A stretch of DNA of 25,992 nucleotides from JBBDWJ01 sp040902925 (GTDB lineage Bacteria; Acidobacteriota; Terriglobia; Bryobacterales; UBA6623), in the NCBI GenBank assembly GCA_040902925.1, contig JBBDWJ010000184.1, positions 1 to 25,992 of the forward strand, in the 5' to 3' direction. The notes under the pieces were generated by a model. That model was not told the DNA's origin. It did not search any database and was given only the letters and a program-made list of their open reading frames with translations. Both the position numbers and the translations under genes were made by a program. How positions within the stretch are numbered: the first letter of the stretch is position 1; each line of letters starts with the position of its first letter. Shown here one piece after another: positions 16,150 through 25,050 of the stretch.

Positions 16150-17958
16150 ATGCCCTCCGCTGAGCAAACCTCGACCGCCGCCCGAATCGAAAACGCTGTT
16201 TCGATCGCCGTGCTGGCAGCGATGTCCGTGTTGCCGATCATCGAGATCGTCGGCCGCGTCACGGTGGGCCACGGCATCCCCGGCTCGATCCCGCTGGTGC
16301 AGAACCTCACTCTCTGGGTCGCCATCCTCGGCGCGGCGCTGGCGGCTCGCGCCGACCGGCTGCTGGCGCTGACCACAAGAGCCTTCCTTCCCCAAAAACT
16401 CGGCAAGCCGATCGCCATCTTCACCGCCGCCATCGCCGCCGCGGTCACCGGCACGCTCTGCGCGGCGAGCGTCGACCTGGTGCGCATCGAGCGCGGCTCG
16501 GGAGACACGGTAGCCTGGGGCATCCCGGTGTGGGTTGTGCTCGCGGTCATGCCCGCCGGGTTCGCGCTGATCACGGGGCGCATCCTCTGGCACGCTTCCT
16601 CAAACGCCGCCGGCCGCGCCCTGGCCGCCCTCGGCCTCGTTGTACCTCTGGCTTTCGGGCTGTTCCCCGGCATCGAAGAAACCGGCTTCCTGTGGCCGTC
16701 CATGCTTGTGCTGCTGGCCGCCACGGCGCTCGGCATGCCCATCTTCACCGCCATCGGCGGCGCGGCGTTGCTGTTGTTCCTTGGCGACGGCACGCCGGTG
16801 AACGCCGTGCCTGGCGAGACCTACCGGCTGGCGTCGTCGCCGCTGCTGCCCGCCATCCCGCTATTCGCGCTCGGCGGATACATCCTCGCCGAAGGCGGCG
16901 CAAGCCAGCGGCTCACGCGCCTGTTCAGCGCGTTGTTCGGCGCGATGCCGGGCGGACTGGCTATCGTCACCGCGCTGGTGCTCGCGGTGTTCACGCCGCT
17001 CACGGGAGCCTCCGGCGTCACCATCGTCTCGATCGGCGGACTGCTACTGCCGGTCCTCACGCAAGCCGGCTATCCCGAGCGCTCCTCGGTCGGGCTGGTC
17101 ACCGTTTCCGGGTCGATCGGGCTGCTGCTGCCTCCCAGCCTGCCGGTGTTTATTTATGGCTACTACGCCAACCAGCCGTTCGAGCAGCTTTTCTTGGGCG
17201 GGCTGATTCCGGGGCTGCTACTTATCGCGGTAGTCGCCGGCTGGGGCGCCTGGATCGGCTGGAAAAGCGGCGCCAAGCGCACTCCCTTTGACGGCCGCGA
17301 GGCGCTCGCCGCAAGCTGGCAATCGAAATGGGACCTGCTGCTGCCCGTCGTCGTGCTGGGCGGCATTTTCGGAGGCTTCGCTACGCTGGTCGAAGCCGCG
17401 GCGCTGACCGTGCTCTACGCGTTCGTCGTCGAATGCTTCGTCTACCGCAGCCTGAGCATCACCAACGGCCTTGGAAAAGCGGTGGTCGATTGCGCCACGC
17501 TGCTTGGCGGATTCATGATCATCCTGGCGGTGGCTCTCGGCTTTACGAATTTCCTGATCCTCACCGAAGTGCCCACGCAGGCGCTCGAATGGGTGCAGAC
17601 CCACATTGAGTCCAAGCTGCTGTTCCTGCTCGCCCTCAACGTGCTACTGCTCATCGTCGGCGCGCTGATGGACATCTATTCGGCGCTGATCGTGATCGTG
17701 CCGCTGATCATCCCGATGGCCGAAGCCTACGAGATCGACCCCATCCACCTCGGCATCATCTTTTTGGCCAATCTCGAGCTCGGCTACCTGACGCCGCCGA
17801 TGGGCGCCAACCTGTTTCTTTCCTCCTACCGTTTCGACAAGCCGCTGACGGAAGTCTTTCGCTCGGTCCTGCCGTATCTGGTGATCCTGTTGATCGCCGT
17901 CCTGCTGATTACCTACGTTCCCGCCATGACCCTCTGGTTCCGGCCAGGTGGCCCTTAG
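16150..17958 (+). CDS. dctM: TRAP transporter fused small-large permease (DctQ-DctM)
   Basis: 602-aa inner-membrane protein that joins the small DctQ subunit (about residues 1-165, four membrane segments, ENAVSIAVLAAMSVLPIIEIVGR typical of DctQ) to the large DctM subunit. DctM hallmarks are ATALGMPIFTAIGGAALLLF, SGASGVT-like GASGVTIVSIGGLLLP, GSIGLLLPPSLPVFIYG and the C-terminal LGYLTPPMGANLFLSSY. The Q-M fusion matches TatPT-type and sialic-acid-type TRAP systems. ATG 16150 is chosen because membrane-protein sequence begins there. With TatT and DctP upstream it completes an Na+-driven importer. Substrate unknown. Confidence 0.92.
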   Translation: MPSAEQTSTAARIENAVSIAVLAAMSVLPIIEIVGRVTVGHGIPGSIPLVQNLTLWVAILGAALAARADRLLALTTRAFLPQKLGKPIAIFTAAIAAAVTGTLCAASVDLVRIERGSGDTVAWGIPVWVVLAVMPAGFALITGRILWHASSNAAGRALAALGLVVPLAFGLFPGIEETGFLWPSMLVLLAATALGMPIFTAIGGAALLLFLGDGTPVNAVPGETYRLASSPLLPAIPLFALGGYILAEGGASQRLTRLFSALFGAMPGGLAIVTALVLAVFTPLTGASGVTIVSIGGLLLPVLTQAGYPERSSVGLVTVSGSIGLLLPPSLPVFIYGYYANQPFEQLFLGGLIPGLLLIAVVAGWGAWIGWKSGAKRTPFDGREALAASWQSKWDLLLPVVVLGGIFGGFATLVEAAALTVLYAFVVECFVYRSLSITNGLGKAVVDCATLLGGFMIILAVALGFTNFLILTEVPTQALEWVQTHIESKLLFLLALNVLLLIVGALMDIYSALIVIVPLIIPMAEAYEIDPIHLGIIFLANLELGYLTPPMGANLFLSSYRFDKPLTEVFRSVLPYLVILLIAVLLITYVPAMTLWFRPGGP

Positions 17959-17996
17959 CGCGAGCGCCCTTAGGATCTCGAACGCCCGCGGGGCTA

Positions 17997-18013
17997 CCTA
18001 GCCCAGAGCTAGG
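17997..18013 (+). terminator. Likely terminator after the TRAP operon
   Basis: CCTAGC and GCTAGG form a 6-bp stem around CCAGA, 38 nt after the dctQM stop. The downstream sequence reads CTCGGCTTTTCT, with four Ts, giving moderate support for an intrinsic terminator before the receptor array. Confidence 0.45.
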
Positions 18014-18049
18014 CTCGGCTTTTCTAAAAACCAGTACCACCACGGCTCA

Positions 18050-18084
18050 CGAATCCGCCCATTTTGGTCGATCTGAACAACAGC
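18050..18084 (+). promoter_or_regulatory. Conserved leader element, copy 1 (receptor 1)
   Basis: The block GATCTGAACAACAGC (18070-18084) ends 2 nt before the receptor ATG, and about 20 nt of weaker similarity precede it (TCCGCCCATTTTGGTC). The same element occurs immediately before receptors 2 and 3. There is no AGGAGG-like site in this copy. Confidence 0.6.
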
Positions 18085-18086
18085 GT

Positions 18087-20089
18087 ATGGGTCTTCGCGC
18101 CACGGTAGTTCCCAACCGGTCGGTTCCCGCCTCGTTCGTTCGGGAGCTTTGGTGGGCTCTGCTGCTGGCAATGGCCCCCCAGGCGGCGGTTTGCCAGCAG
18201 GCCGCCACGGGCGACTTGACCGAGCTCTCGCTCGAAGATCTGCTCAACATCAAGGTCACTTCGGTCGCGCGGCGCGAGCAAAGCGTCTCCCAATCGCCTT
18301 CAGCGGTCTACGTCATCACCCAGGAAGACATACGACGTTCCGGGGTCACCACGCTTCCCGACGCGCTCCGCATGGCGCCGGGAGTGCAAGTCGCCCAGAT
18401 GGACGCCAACAAGTGGGCCGTCAGCATTCGCGGCTTCCACGGCCGCTTCGCCGCCAAACTGCTGGTGATGATCGACGGGCGCAGCGTCTATAACGCCGCC
18501 TTTGCGGGCGTCTATTGGGAGGCCAACGACGTTTTGCTCGAAGACGTCGACCGCATCGAGGTCATCCGCGGACCGGGGGCGACGCTGTGGGGCGCCAACG
18601 CGGTCAATGGGGTCATCAACATCATCACCAAGCACACTCGCGACACCAAGGGCGCGATGGTCTCGGCGGGAGGCGGCAATCAGGAGGGTGGCTTTGGCTC
18701 GGCACGCCTGGGCGGCGAGATCGACCCCACGCTGCGCTACCGCTTCTATTCCAAATACTTCAGCCGCAGCGGCTCGTTTCTCGAATCCGGCGAACGCGCG
18801 CCCGACAATTGGCTGAAGACCCAAGGCGGGTTTCGGGTCGATTGGGAGCCCTCCGAACGCGACGCCCTGATGTTTACGGGCGACGTTTTCGAGGCCGACG
18901 GCGGCGACCGCCAGAGCATTCCGCTTCTGGAGCCTCCTTACCGGACCGTGGCTTCCTATCGGGCATCGTTTTCCGGCGCCAACCTGCTCACTCGTTGGAC
19001 GCGCAAGCACTCCGAGAGCTCCACGACGCAAGTGCAAGCCTACTATGACTACTCCACTCGCGACGATCTGTTCATTCGCGATAATCGTTCAGCATCACCG
19101 ACATCGAGATCCAGCACCAGCGCGATTTTTCCCGGCATCGCCTGATCGGCGGCCTCGGGTTTCGCCTCAACCAGCACAATCAGCCGGTGGACTGGGTCGC
19201 GCGATATGACCCTCGCCAGCGAACGACCAACCGCTCCAACGCGTTCCTGCAGGATGAAATCACCTTAGCGCCACAAAAGTTGCTGCTGACGTTGGGGACG
19301 AAACTCGAACGCAGCACCTTTGCCGAGGTGGCATTGCAGCCCTCGGTGTCGTTGCTGTGGAATCGCACACCCCAGGACACGGCCTGGCTGCGTTTCTCCC
19401 GCGCAACGCGAAGCCCCTCGCGCGTGGAACACGACCTTATCTATCTGGCCTTCGCCGCGCCAGGGCCGGAAAATTCACTCATCGTGGCGGAAGTACTGGC
19501 AAACACCGAGATTCGCTCCGAACGCATGCTCAACTATGAGGCCGGTTACCGGTTCAGCCTGCGGCGCGGCTTGTCGTTTGACTTGGCAGGCTTCTACAAC
19601 GTCTACGACGGAGTCATCACAACCGTGAGCCGGGCGCCGTTCGTCCGCCCGGGACCGCCCCTGACAACCGTGCTGCCGTCATATCTTGAGAACGCGCTCG
19701 ACCCGGTCGTGTACGGCGGCGAAGCTGCGGCGGCCTGGAAGCCCTGGGCAACGACGGATCTGCGCTTCAACTACACCTATCTCGGAGGCGGCGTAGACAC
19801 GGTCGCGGACGTGCCAGGCCCCTCTCACCAGTTCCACGCCCGCTGGTTCTGGCGCGTGCATCGCAAGCTGGAGTGGGACAACAGCTACTACTTCGTGGAC
19901 AACTTCTCGGGAGTGCCTTCTTACCATCGCGTGGACAGCCGTCTGGGCTGGCGCCCATTCCCGCGCTGGGAAATCTCCGTGGTCGGGCAAAACCTCCTCG
20001 ACAACCGGCACCTGGAGACCCCGCCGGTCCTTTCTCTGTCGACCCAGGTGGGCCGCAGCATCTACGCGAAACTCGTCTGCCGATTCTGA
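18087..20089 (+). pseudogene. TonB-dependent receptor 1 of the tandem array, frameshifted
   Basis: Outer-membrane receptor of about 667 codons. It has a signal peptide (LWWALLLAMAPQAAVC), a TonB-box-like LSLEDLLNIKVTSVARREQ, a plug domain (VYVITQEDIRRSGVTTLPDALRMAPGV to NAVNGVINIITKHT) and a beta-barrel ending in KLVCRF. The frame breaks at 19086-19091: adding one base in CGTTCA joins LFIRDN to FSITDIEIQHQRDFSRHRL. It also gives exactly the same segment length as receptor 3, so a single-base deletion is the simplest explanation. Everything else is intact, so it is either a very young pseudogene, a phase-off allele or a sequence error. The start is fixed by the leader shared with its paralogs. 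Confidence 0.85.
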
Positions 20090-20124
20090 GCGCCGGGTTA
20101 TCGGCTCCATGCGTGACATTCTCA

Positions 20125-20159
20125 CGACTTTGCCGATTTCAGCCGATCTGAACGACAGC
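20125..20159 (+). promoter_or_regulatory. Conserved leader element, copy 2 (receptor 2)
   Basis: GATCTGAACGACAGC (20145-20159) ends 3 nt before the ATG at 20163. The 20 nt before it (TTTGCCGATTTCAGCC) also align with copy 3. No canonical Shine-Dalgarno site is present. Confidence 0.6.
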
Positions 20160-20162
20160 CCG

Positions 20163-22169
20163 ATGTCGTCACCTCGCAGGCAGCTTCCTTTCGCAGCCAT
20201 CCCAATCCAAGGCGCTCGGATGTTTCTATGGGCGGCCCTGCTGCTAGTGATGGGAGCGGGCGTTGCAACGCCCCAGCCGGCGGCTCAGCGCGACCTCACC
20301 GAGCTGTCGATTGAAGATCTGCTCAACATCGAGGTTACTTCGGTCTCCCGGCGCGAGCAAAAACTCTCCCAGTCGGCCTCGGCGGTCTATGTCATTACGC
20401 AAGAAGACATACGACGGTCCGGAATGACCACCGTCCCCGACGCCTTGCGAATGGCCCCCGGCGTCCAGGTCGCGCAGATTGATGGCAACCGCTGGGCGGT
20501 CAGCATCCGCGGCTTTACGGGCCGCTTCGCCAACAAGCTGCTGGTGATGATCGACGGCCGCACGCTCTACCTCGGCACATCCGCGGGAGTGTACTGGGAG
20601 GCGCACGACGTGCTGCTCGAAGATGTCGAGCGCATTGAAGTCGTTCGCGGTCCGGGCGCCACCATGTGGGGCTCCAACGCCGTCAACGGCGTGATCAACA
20701 TCATTACCCGGCACGCCAGCGAAACCCAGGGCGGCCTGGTCAGTGGGGGTGGCGGCAACCAGGAAGGCGGCTTCGGCGGCGTCCGGTTTGGCGGGCGCGC
20801 CGGCCCGCGGCTCCACTACCGCTTGTACTCGAAGTATCTCAGCCGCAGCGGCGGGCTCCTCGACGGCGGCGAGCGCGCTGCCGACAATTTGCAGCGGCTG
20901 CAAGGCGGGTTTCGGCTCGACTGGCAACCCACCGACTCCGACGAACTGATGTTTTCAGGTGATGCGGCCGACACCGGGGCCGGTTCGCGCCTGTCGCTGC
21001 CGGCGACCCAGTTCCCCTACCAGCAGGTATTGCCGTTTCGCGCCACAAGTTCGACGGCGAACGTGTTCGGCCGCTGGGCGCGGCATTCCTCGCGTTCCCG
21101 CACGCAGCTACAGGCCTTCTTTGACCACACCACGGCCGACAACCTGTATAGCCGCTTCCGCCTCAACCAAGCCGATATCGAGTTCCAGCACCAGATGGAC
21201 TTTTCGCGGCACAACCTGATGTGGGGAGTCGGCCACCGCACTGCCGCCGACGTTAACGACTCGACCCAATGGTTGAGCCTCAACCCACGCCGGGCGACGA
21301 CCCGCCGCACCAACACCTTCGTGCAAGACGAGATCGTTCTCCTTCCCGAAAAGCTGCTGCTGAGCGTCGGATCGAAATTCGAAACCAACAGCTTTTCCGG
21401 CTGGGAGATTCAGCCGTCCGTCTCGCTGCTCTGGAACCTGAACGCACGTCAAACTACCTGGGCCGCCGTTTCCCGCGCCGTCCGAACGCCTTCCCGCACG
21501 GACCGCCAAGTGACGCTCGATTTCTTCGGCATGCCCGGACCCGATGAATCCATCCTCATTCTGCAGAGTCACAGCGACCCGAACTTCGGCTCCGAGCAAC
21601 TGTGGGCCTACGAAGCTGGATACCGAATCCAGGCGGCAGCGCGGCTGTCGTTCGACCTCGCCGTCTTCTATAACGCCTACGACGATATTGCCGGCACTGT
21701 CGAAGGCGCTCCGTTTGTCCGCGAGACCTCGCCGCTGACCATCGTTGCCCCGGTTCATTACACAAATCTCAGCGCCGTCGATTTCTACGGCGCTGAGCTT
21801 GCCGCGGCCTGGAACCCGCTGGAATCGGCCAGTCTGCGGTTGAACTATGCCTGGCTGGGCGGCGAGTTCGAGAATCCAGTCCACACCAAGGGTCCATCGC
21901 ATCAGTTCCACGGCCGCTGGTATTGGAACCTGCCCGGCCCGTTCGAGGGGGACAGCGCCTACTATTTCGTCGATGGCTACTCCGGCGTGCCGGCCTACCA
22001 CCGCGTTGACAGCCGGCTGGGCTGGCAGGCGGCCCGCGGCTGGTCCTTGAGCCTGGTGCTGCAAAACCTGCTGGACAACCAGCACCGCGAGCAACCGCTT
22101 TCGCCGTATCTGGAGCAATCTAGCGAGGTGGGCCGGAGCGTCTACGGAAAGCTGACTTGGCGGTACTGA
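20163..22169 (+). CDS. TonB-dependent receptor 2 of the tandem array
   Basis: 668-aa intact outer-membrane receptor. Features in order: signal peptide (FLWAALLLVMGAGVATPQP), TonB-box-like ELSIEDLLNIEVTSVSRREQ, plug domain (YVITQEDIRRSGMTTVPDALRMAPGV, SIRGFTGRFANKLLVMIDGR, VVRGPGATMWGSNAVNGVINIITRH), and a roughly 22-strand barrel ending in KLTWRY with a terminal aromatic. I start it at ATG 20163, not at the earlier in-frame ATG 20109. The nearer ATG sits at the same distance from the shared leader as in receptor 3. It is closely related to its neighbours in the plug and differs mostly in the barrel loops. Ligand unknown; no siderophore or cobalamin genes are nearby. Confidence 0.92.
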   Translation: MSSPRRQLPFAAIPIQGARMFLWAALLLVMGAGVATPQPAAQRDLTELSIEDLLNIEVTSVSRREQKLSQSASAVYVITQEDIRRSGMTTVPDALRMAPGVQVAQIDGNRWAVSIRGFTGRFANKLLVMIDGRTLYLGTSAGVYWEAHDVLLEDVERIEVVRGPGATMWGSNAVNGVINIITRHASETQGGLVSGGGGNQEGGFGGVRFGGRAGPRLHYRLYSKYLSRSGGLLDGGERAADNLQRLQGGFRLDWQPTDSDELMFSGDAADTGAGSRLSLPATQFPYQQVLPFRATSSTANVFGRWARHSSRSRTQLQAFFDHTTADNLYSRFRLNQADIEFQHQMDFSRHNLMWGVGHRTAADVNDSTQWLSLNPRRATTRRTNTFVQDEIVLLPEKLLLSVGSKFETNSFSGWEIQPSVSLLWNLNARQTTWAAVSRAVRTPSRTDRQVTLDFFGMPGPDESILILQSHSDPNFGSEQLWAYEAGYRIQAAARLSFDLAVFYNAYDDIAGTVEGAPFVRETSPLTIVAPVHYTNLSAVDFYGAELAAAWNPLESASLRLNYAWLGGEFENPVHTKGPSHQFHGRWYWNLPGPFEGDSAYYFVDGYSGVPAYHRVDSRLGWQAARGWSLSLVLQNLLDNQHREQPLSPYLEQSSEVGRSVYGKLTWRY

Positions 22170-22175
22170 CTCGAA

Positions 22176-22202
22176 GCAAGCCGGGCGCCGGATGTGGCTT
22201 GC
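22176..22202 (+). other. Intercistronic hairpin between receptors 2 and 3
   Basis: GCAAGCC (22176-22182) and GGCTTGC (22196-22202) form a perfect 7-bp stem around a 13-nt loop that itself contains GGCGCC. It lies a few bases after the stop of receptor 2. No T-tract follows, so termination is not evident; it may protect the upstream message or reduce readthrough. Confidence 0.4.
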
Positions 22203-22215
22203 TGGCCCGCCTTTA

Positions 22216-22250
22216 GGTGTTTTCCGAGTTCCGCCGATCAGAACGATAAC
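22216..22250 (+). promoter_or_regulatory. Conserved leader element, copy 3 (receptor 3)
   Basis: GATCAGAACGATAAC (22236-22250) ends 3 nt before ATG 22254. The upstream part (TTTTCCGAGTTCCGCC) matches copy 2 at most positions. No canonical Shine-Dalgarno site is present. Confidence 0.6.
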
Positions 22251-22253
22251 CTC

Positions 22254-24263
22254 ATGAGCGCAACCGTTTTTCGCCGGCCCCTGGCGGCCGTTCTGGTGGA
22301 CCCCCTGCGGCATTGCGCCGCAGCGGCAATGCTGCTCGTGGTGGCCGCGGAAGTTGGCGTGGCCCAGCCAGCCGGTCAACACGACCTGACCGAGATGTCC
22401 CTCGAAGATCTGCTGAGCATCGAGGTTACCTCCGTGGCGCGGCGCGAACAAAAGCTATCCCAGTCGGCCTCAGCGATCTACGTCATCACTCAGGAAGACA
22501 TACGACGGTCGGGGGTGACGACATTGCCCGATGCGCTGCGGCTCGCTCCCGGGGTGCAAGTCATGCAGATGGATGGCGGCAAATGGGGCGTCAGCATTCG
22601 CGGCTTCAACGGGCGTTTTGCCAACAAGCTGCTGGTGATGATCGACGGCCGCAGTATTTACAGCCCGATCTTTGCGGGCGTCTACTGGGAGGCCAACGAC
22701 GTGCTGCTGGAAGACGTCGACCGGATCGAAGTCATCCGCGGCCCCGGAGCGACGATGTGGGGCTCCAACGCCGTCAATGGCGTCATTAATATCATCACCA
22801 AACACACTAGCGAGACCCAGGGAGTGCGCGTAACCGCCGGTGGCGGCAATCAGGAAGGCGGTTTCGGCTCGGCTCGCCTGGGAGGCGCGGCGGGCTCGAA
22901 GTTCCACTACCGTTTCTATTCGAAATACAACAGCCGCAGCGGATTGTTGCTGCCTTCCGGCGAACGCGCCAATGACAACCTGCGGAAGAGCCAGGGCGGG
23001 TTCCGCCTGGACTGGCAACCATCCGAACGCGATGATGTTATGCTGTCGGGCGACGCCTACGAGGGCGGCAACGGAGAGCGCTATGTGCTGACGCTGCGGG
23101 TTCCTCCCTACCAGCAGGAAACGGCCTATCGTGACTCGTTCTCGGGAACCAACCTGCTCGCGCGCTGGACGCACCGGCATTCCGAGCGCGCCCAAACCCA
23201 GTTCCAGATCTATTTCGACCGCGTCAACCGCGACAGCCTGCTGGACCGCAATACCTCGTTCAGCCTGGGGGACGCGGAAGTGCAGTATCAGCACGACCTG
23301 TCGAGTCACCGCCTAATGTTCGGGGTCGGCTACCGGGTTAGCCGCGACTACACGCCGGCGGAGTGGGCGGGCACATTCGACCCCCAACGCCGCACGCTAC
23401 AGCGGGTCAACACGTTCGTGCAGGATGAGATCACGCTTCTGCCCGGCAAGCTCTTCTTGACGCTGGGGTCCAAGTTCGAAAACAACACCTACGTAGACTG
23501 GCGGGCGCAGCCGTCGATCTCATTGCTCGCCAATGTCACCGACAGAAGCACAGTGTGGTTATCGGCCGCCCACGCGGAGAAATCTCCCTCTCGGGTGGAA
23601 CGGGATCTGATCGTCGATATCTTCGCGGCCCCGGGGCCTCAAGGCTCCTTGCTGGTCGGCCAAGTTAGAGGCAGCGAAGAGGTTGGCCCCGAACAATTGC
23701 GCGCTTTTGAGGGCGGCTACCGCTTCAGTCCCCTGCGGGGCCTTTCGTTCGATTTGGCAGGCTTCTACAACGTTTACGAGGACCTCGTCGGCATCGTGGA
23801 GCAGCCTCCGGTTTTCGTGGGCGGCACGCCCCCGACAACATTGTTGCCGCAGGTCTTCGCCAATGCCGAAGAGGGCCACAGACTCTATGGAGCCGAAGCA
23901 GCCGCCTCATGGAGACCGTTGGAGGCAGGGGCGCTGCGCCTGAGCTATGCCTGGCTGCGCGGCAGCACGGGTGGAGAGGCCTATCTTACAGGTTCGGGCC
24001 ACCAACTGCTGGCACGCTGGTCCTGGAATCTGCCGGGCAATATCGAATGGGACAGCAGCTACCGTTTCACCGACGCCTTTTCAACGATACCCGCCTACCA
24101 CCGCGTCGATACCCGCCTGGGCTGGCGTCCGGCGCGGCGCTGGGAACTCAGCGTCGTCGGCCAGCACTTGCTCGACAGCCAGCATCTGGAAAGTCCGCCG
24201 CTTTTTGCCGTGCCCACGGAGATCGGGCGGAGCATCTACGGGAAGCTTACATGGGGGTTTTAA
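22254..24263 (+). CDS. TonB-dependent receptor 3 of the tandem array
   Basis: 669-aa intact receptor with the same plan as its neighbours: signal peptide (CAAAAMLLVVAAEVGVAQP), TonB-box-like EMSLEDLLSIEVTSVARREQ, plug (SIRGFNGRFANKLLVMIDGR, RIEVIRGPGATMWGSNAVNGVINIITKHT) and a beta-barrel ending in KLTWGF. The start is ATG 22254, 3 nt after the conserved leader block; the in-frame ATG at 22194 would add 20 non-signal-like residues. It is the last receptor before the YfiR-like gene. The plug is nearly the same as in receptors 1 and 2, including the rare ATA codon in the EDIRRS stretch. The extracellular-loop regions diverge. Confidence 0.92.
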   Translation: MSATVFRRPLAAVLVDPLRHCAAAAMLLVVAAEVGVAQPAGQHDLTEMSLEDLLSIEVTSVARREQKLSQSASAIYVITQEDIRRSGVTTLPDALRLAPGVQVMQMDGGKWGVSIRGFNGRFANKLLVMIDGRSIYSPIFAGVYWEANDVLLEDVDRIEVIRGPGATMWGSNAVNGVINIITKHTSETQGVRVTAGGGNQEGGFGSARLGGAAGSKFHYRFYSKYNSRSGLLLPSGERANDNLRKSQGGFRLDWQPSERDDVMLSGDAYEGGNGERYVLTLRVPPYQQETAYRDSFSGTNLLARWTHRHSERAQTQFQIYFDRVNRDSLLDRNTSFSLGDAEVQYQHDLSSHRLMFGVGYRVSRDYTPAEWAGTFDPQRRTLQRVNTFVQDEITLLPGKLFLTLGSKFENNTYVDWRAQPSISLLANVTDRSTVWLSAAHAEKSPSRVERDLIVDIFAAPGPQGSLLVGQVRGSEEVGPEQLRAFEGGYRFSPLRGLSFDLAGFYNVYEDLVGIVEQPPVFVGGTPPTTLLPQVFANAEEGHRLYGAEAAASWRPLEAGALRLSYAWLRGSTGGEAYLTGSGHQLLARWSWNLPGNIEWDSSYRFTDAFSTIPAYHRVDTRLGWRPARRWELSVVGQHLLDSQHLESPPLFAVPTEIGRSIYGKLTWGF

Positions 24264-24360
24264 GTTTGGGCCGGTCAATCCACCGCGGCTGGGGTAGTAG
24301 AGCGTGACTCAGCAGTCGAAATCCATTTGGCGCCTGCGCTTCCCGTCAACGCGCCGCTCG

Positions 24361-25002
24361 ATGCCTCGCGCTGAGGGACTCGGTGCGAGCGTTCCGAGCA
24401 TACCGCCATTTGGGCTGAACGGGAACAACACGGCGCCGCGCGCGGCGATTCCGAGGCCGTACCGCATCATGGCATTCGCGGCTTTGGCCCTGGCGCTGTC
24501 CCTCGCCCGGCCCGCCAACGCGCAGCCGTCCAACCGGGGCGCGGTTGGAGAGTACCAGGTCAAGGCGGCATTCCTCTACCATTTCGCAAAGTTCGTCGAA
24601 TGGCCTGCGTCGGCCAAGAATGGTCAGACTATCGAGGTGTGTGTTCTTGGCAGTGACCCCTTCGGACCGGCGCTCGATTTCCTGCTGGAAGACAAAACGT
24701 TGCAAGGAAAGCGCTTCGATGTCCGGCGCGTGAACGGCACTGCCGAAGGACAATCGTGCCACGTTCTGTTCGTGGCGTTCGAGGACAAGCACGAGTTGCA
24801 GTCCGTCGTGCAAACTCTTTCCGGTTCCCCGGTGCTGACCGTGGGGGACAGCCCGGACTTCTCCCGGGCCGGCGGCATGATCTACCTGTTTGTCGATGAA
24901 AGCAAGGTTCGCTTCGACATCAACCTCGCCGCCGCAAAGCACTCAGGAATCACGATCAGCGCCGCGCTGTTGCGCCTGGCGCGAAAAGTCGAGAGCAAAT
25001 GA
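24361..25002 (+). CDS. YfiR/DUF4154-family periplasmic protein
   Basis: YfiR-like protein, about 213 aa from ATG 24361. The mature domain reads GEYQVKAAFLYHFAKFVEWP, VCVLGSDPFGPALD, GKRFDVRRV, SCHVLFVAF and ends ISAALLRLARKVE, all typical of DUF4154. The two cysteines, in EVCVLG and QSCHVL, occupy places where family members form a disulfide. A Sec signal (MAFAALALALSLARPANA) begins at ATG 24469. Starts at GTG 24304 and ATG 24361 would give long pre-signal extensions, so the true start is uncertain. In Pseudomonas, YfiR is a periplasmic repressor of the diguanylate cyclase YfiN. No cyclase or kinase partner lies in this window; the three receptors upstream are the likely functional neighbours. 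Confidence 0.85.
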   Translation: MPRAEGLGASVPSIPPFGLNGNNTAPRAAIPRPYRIMAFAALALALSLARPANAQPSNRGAVGEYQVKAAFLYHFAKFVEWPASAKNGQTIEVCVLGSDPFGPALDFLLEDKTLQGKRFDVRRVNGTAEGQSCHVLFVAFEDKHELQSVVQTLSGSPVLTVGDSPDFSRAGGMIYLFVDESKVRFDINLAAAKHSGITISAALLRLARKVESK

Positions 25003-25050
25003 GCCCAGCGGGGAGGCGCCGTCTTGGAAATGTCCCGTGGTCTCGTTCCG

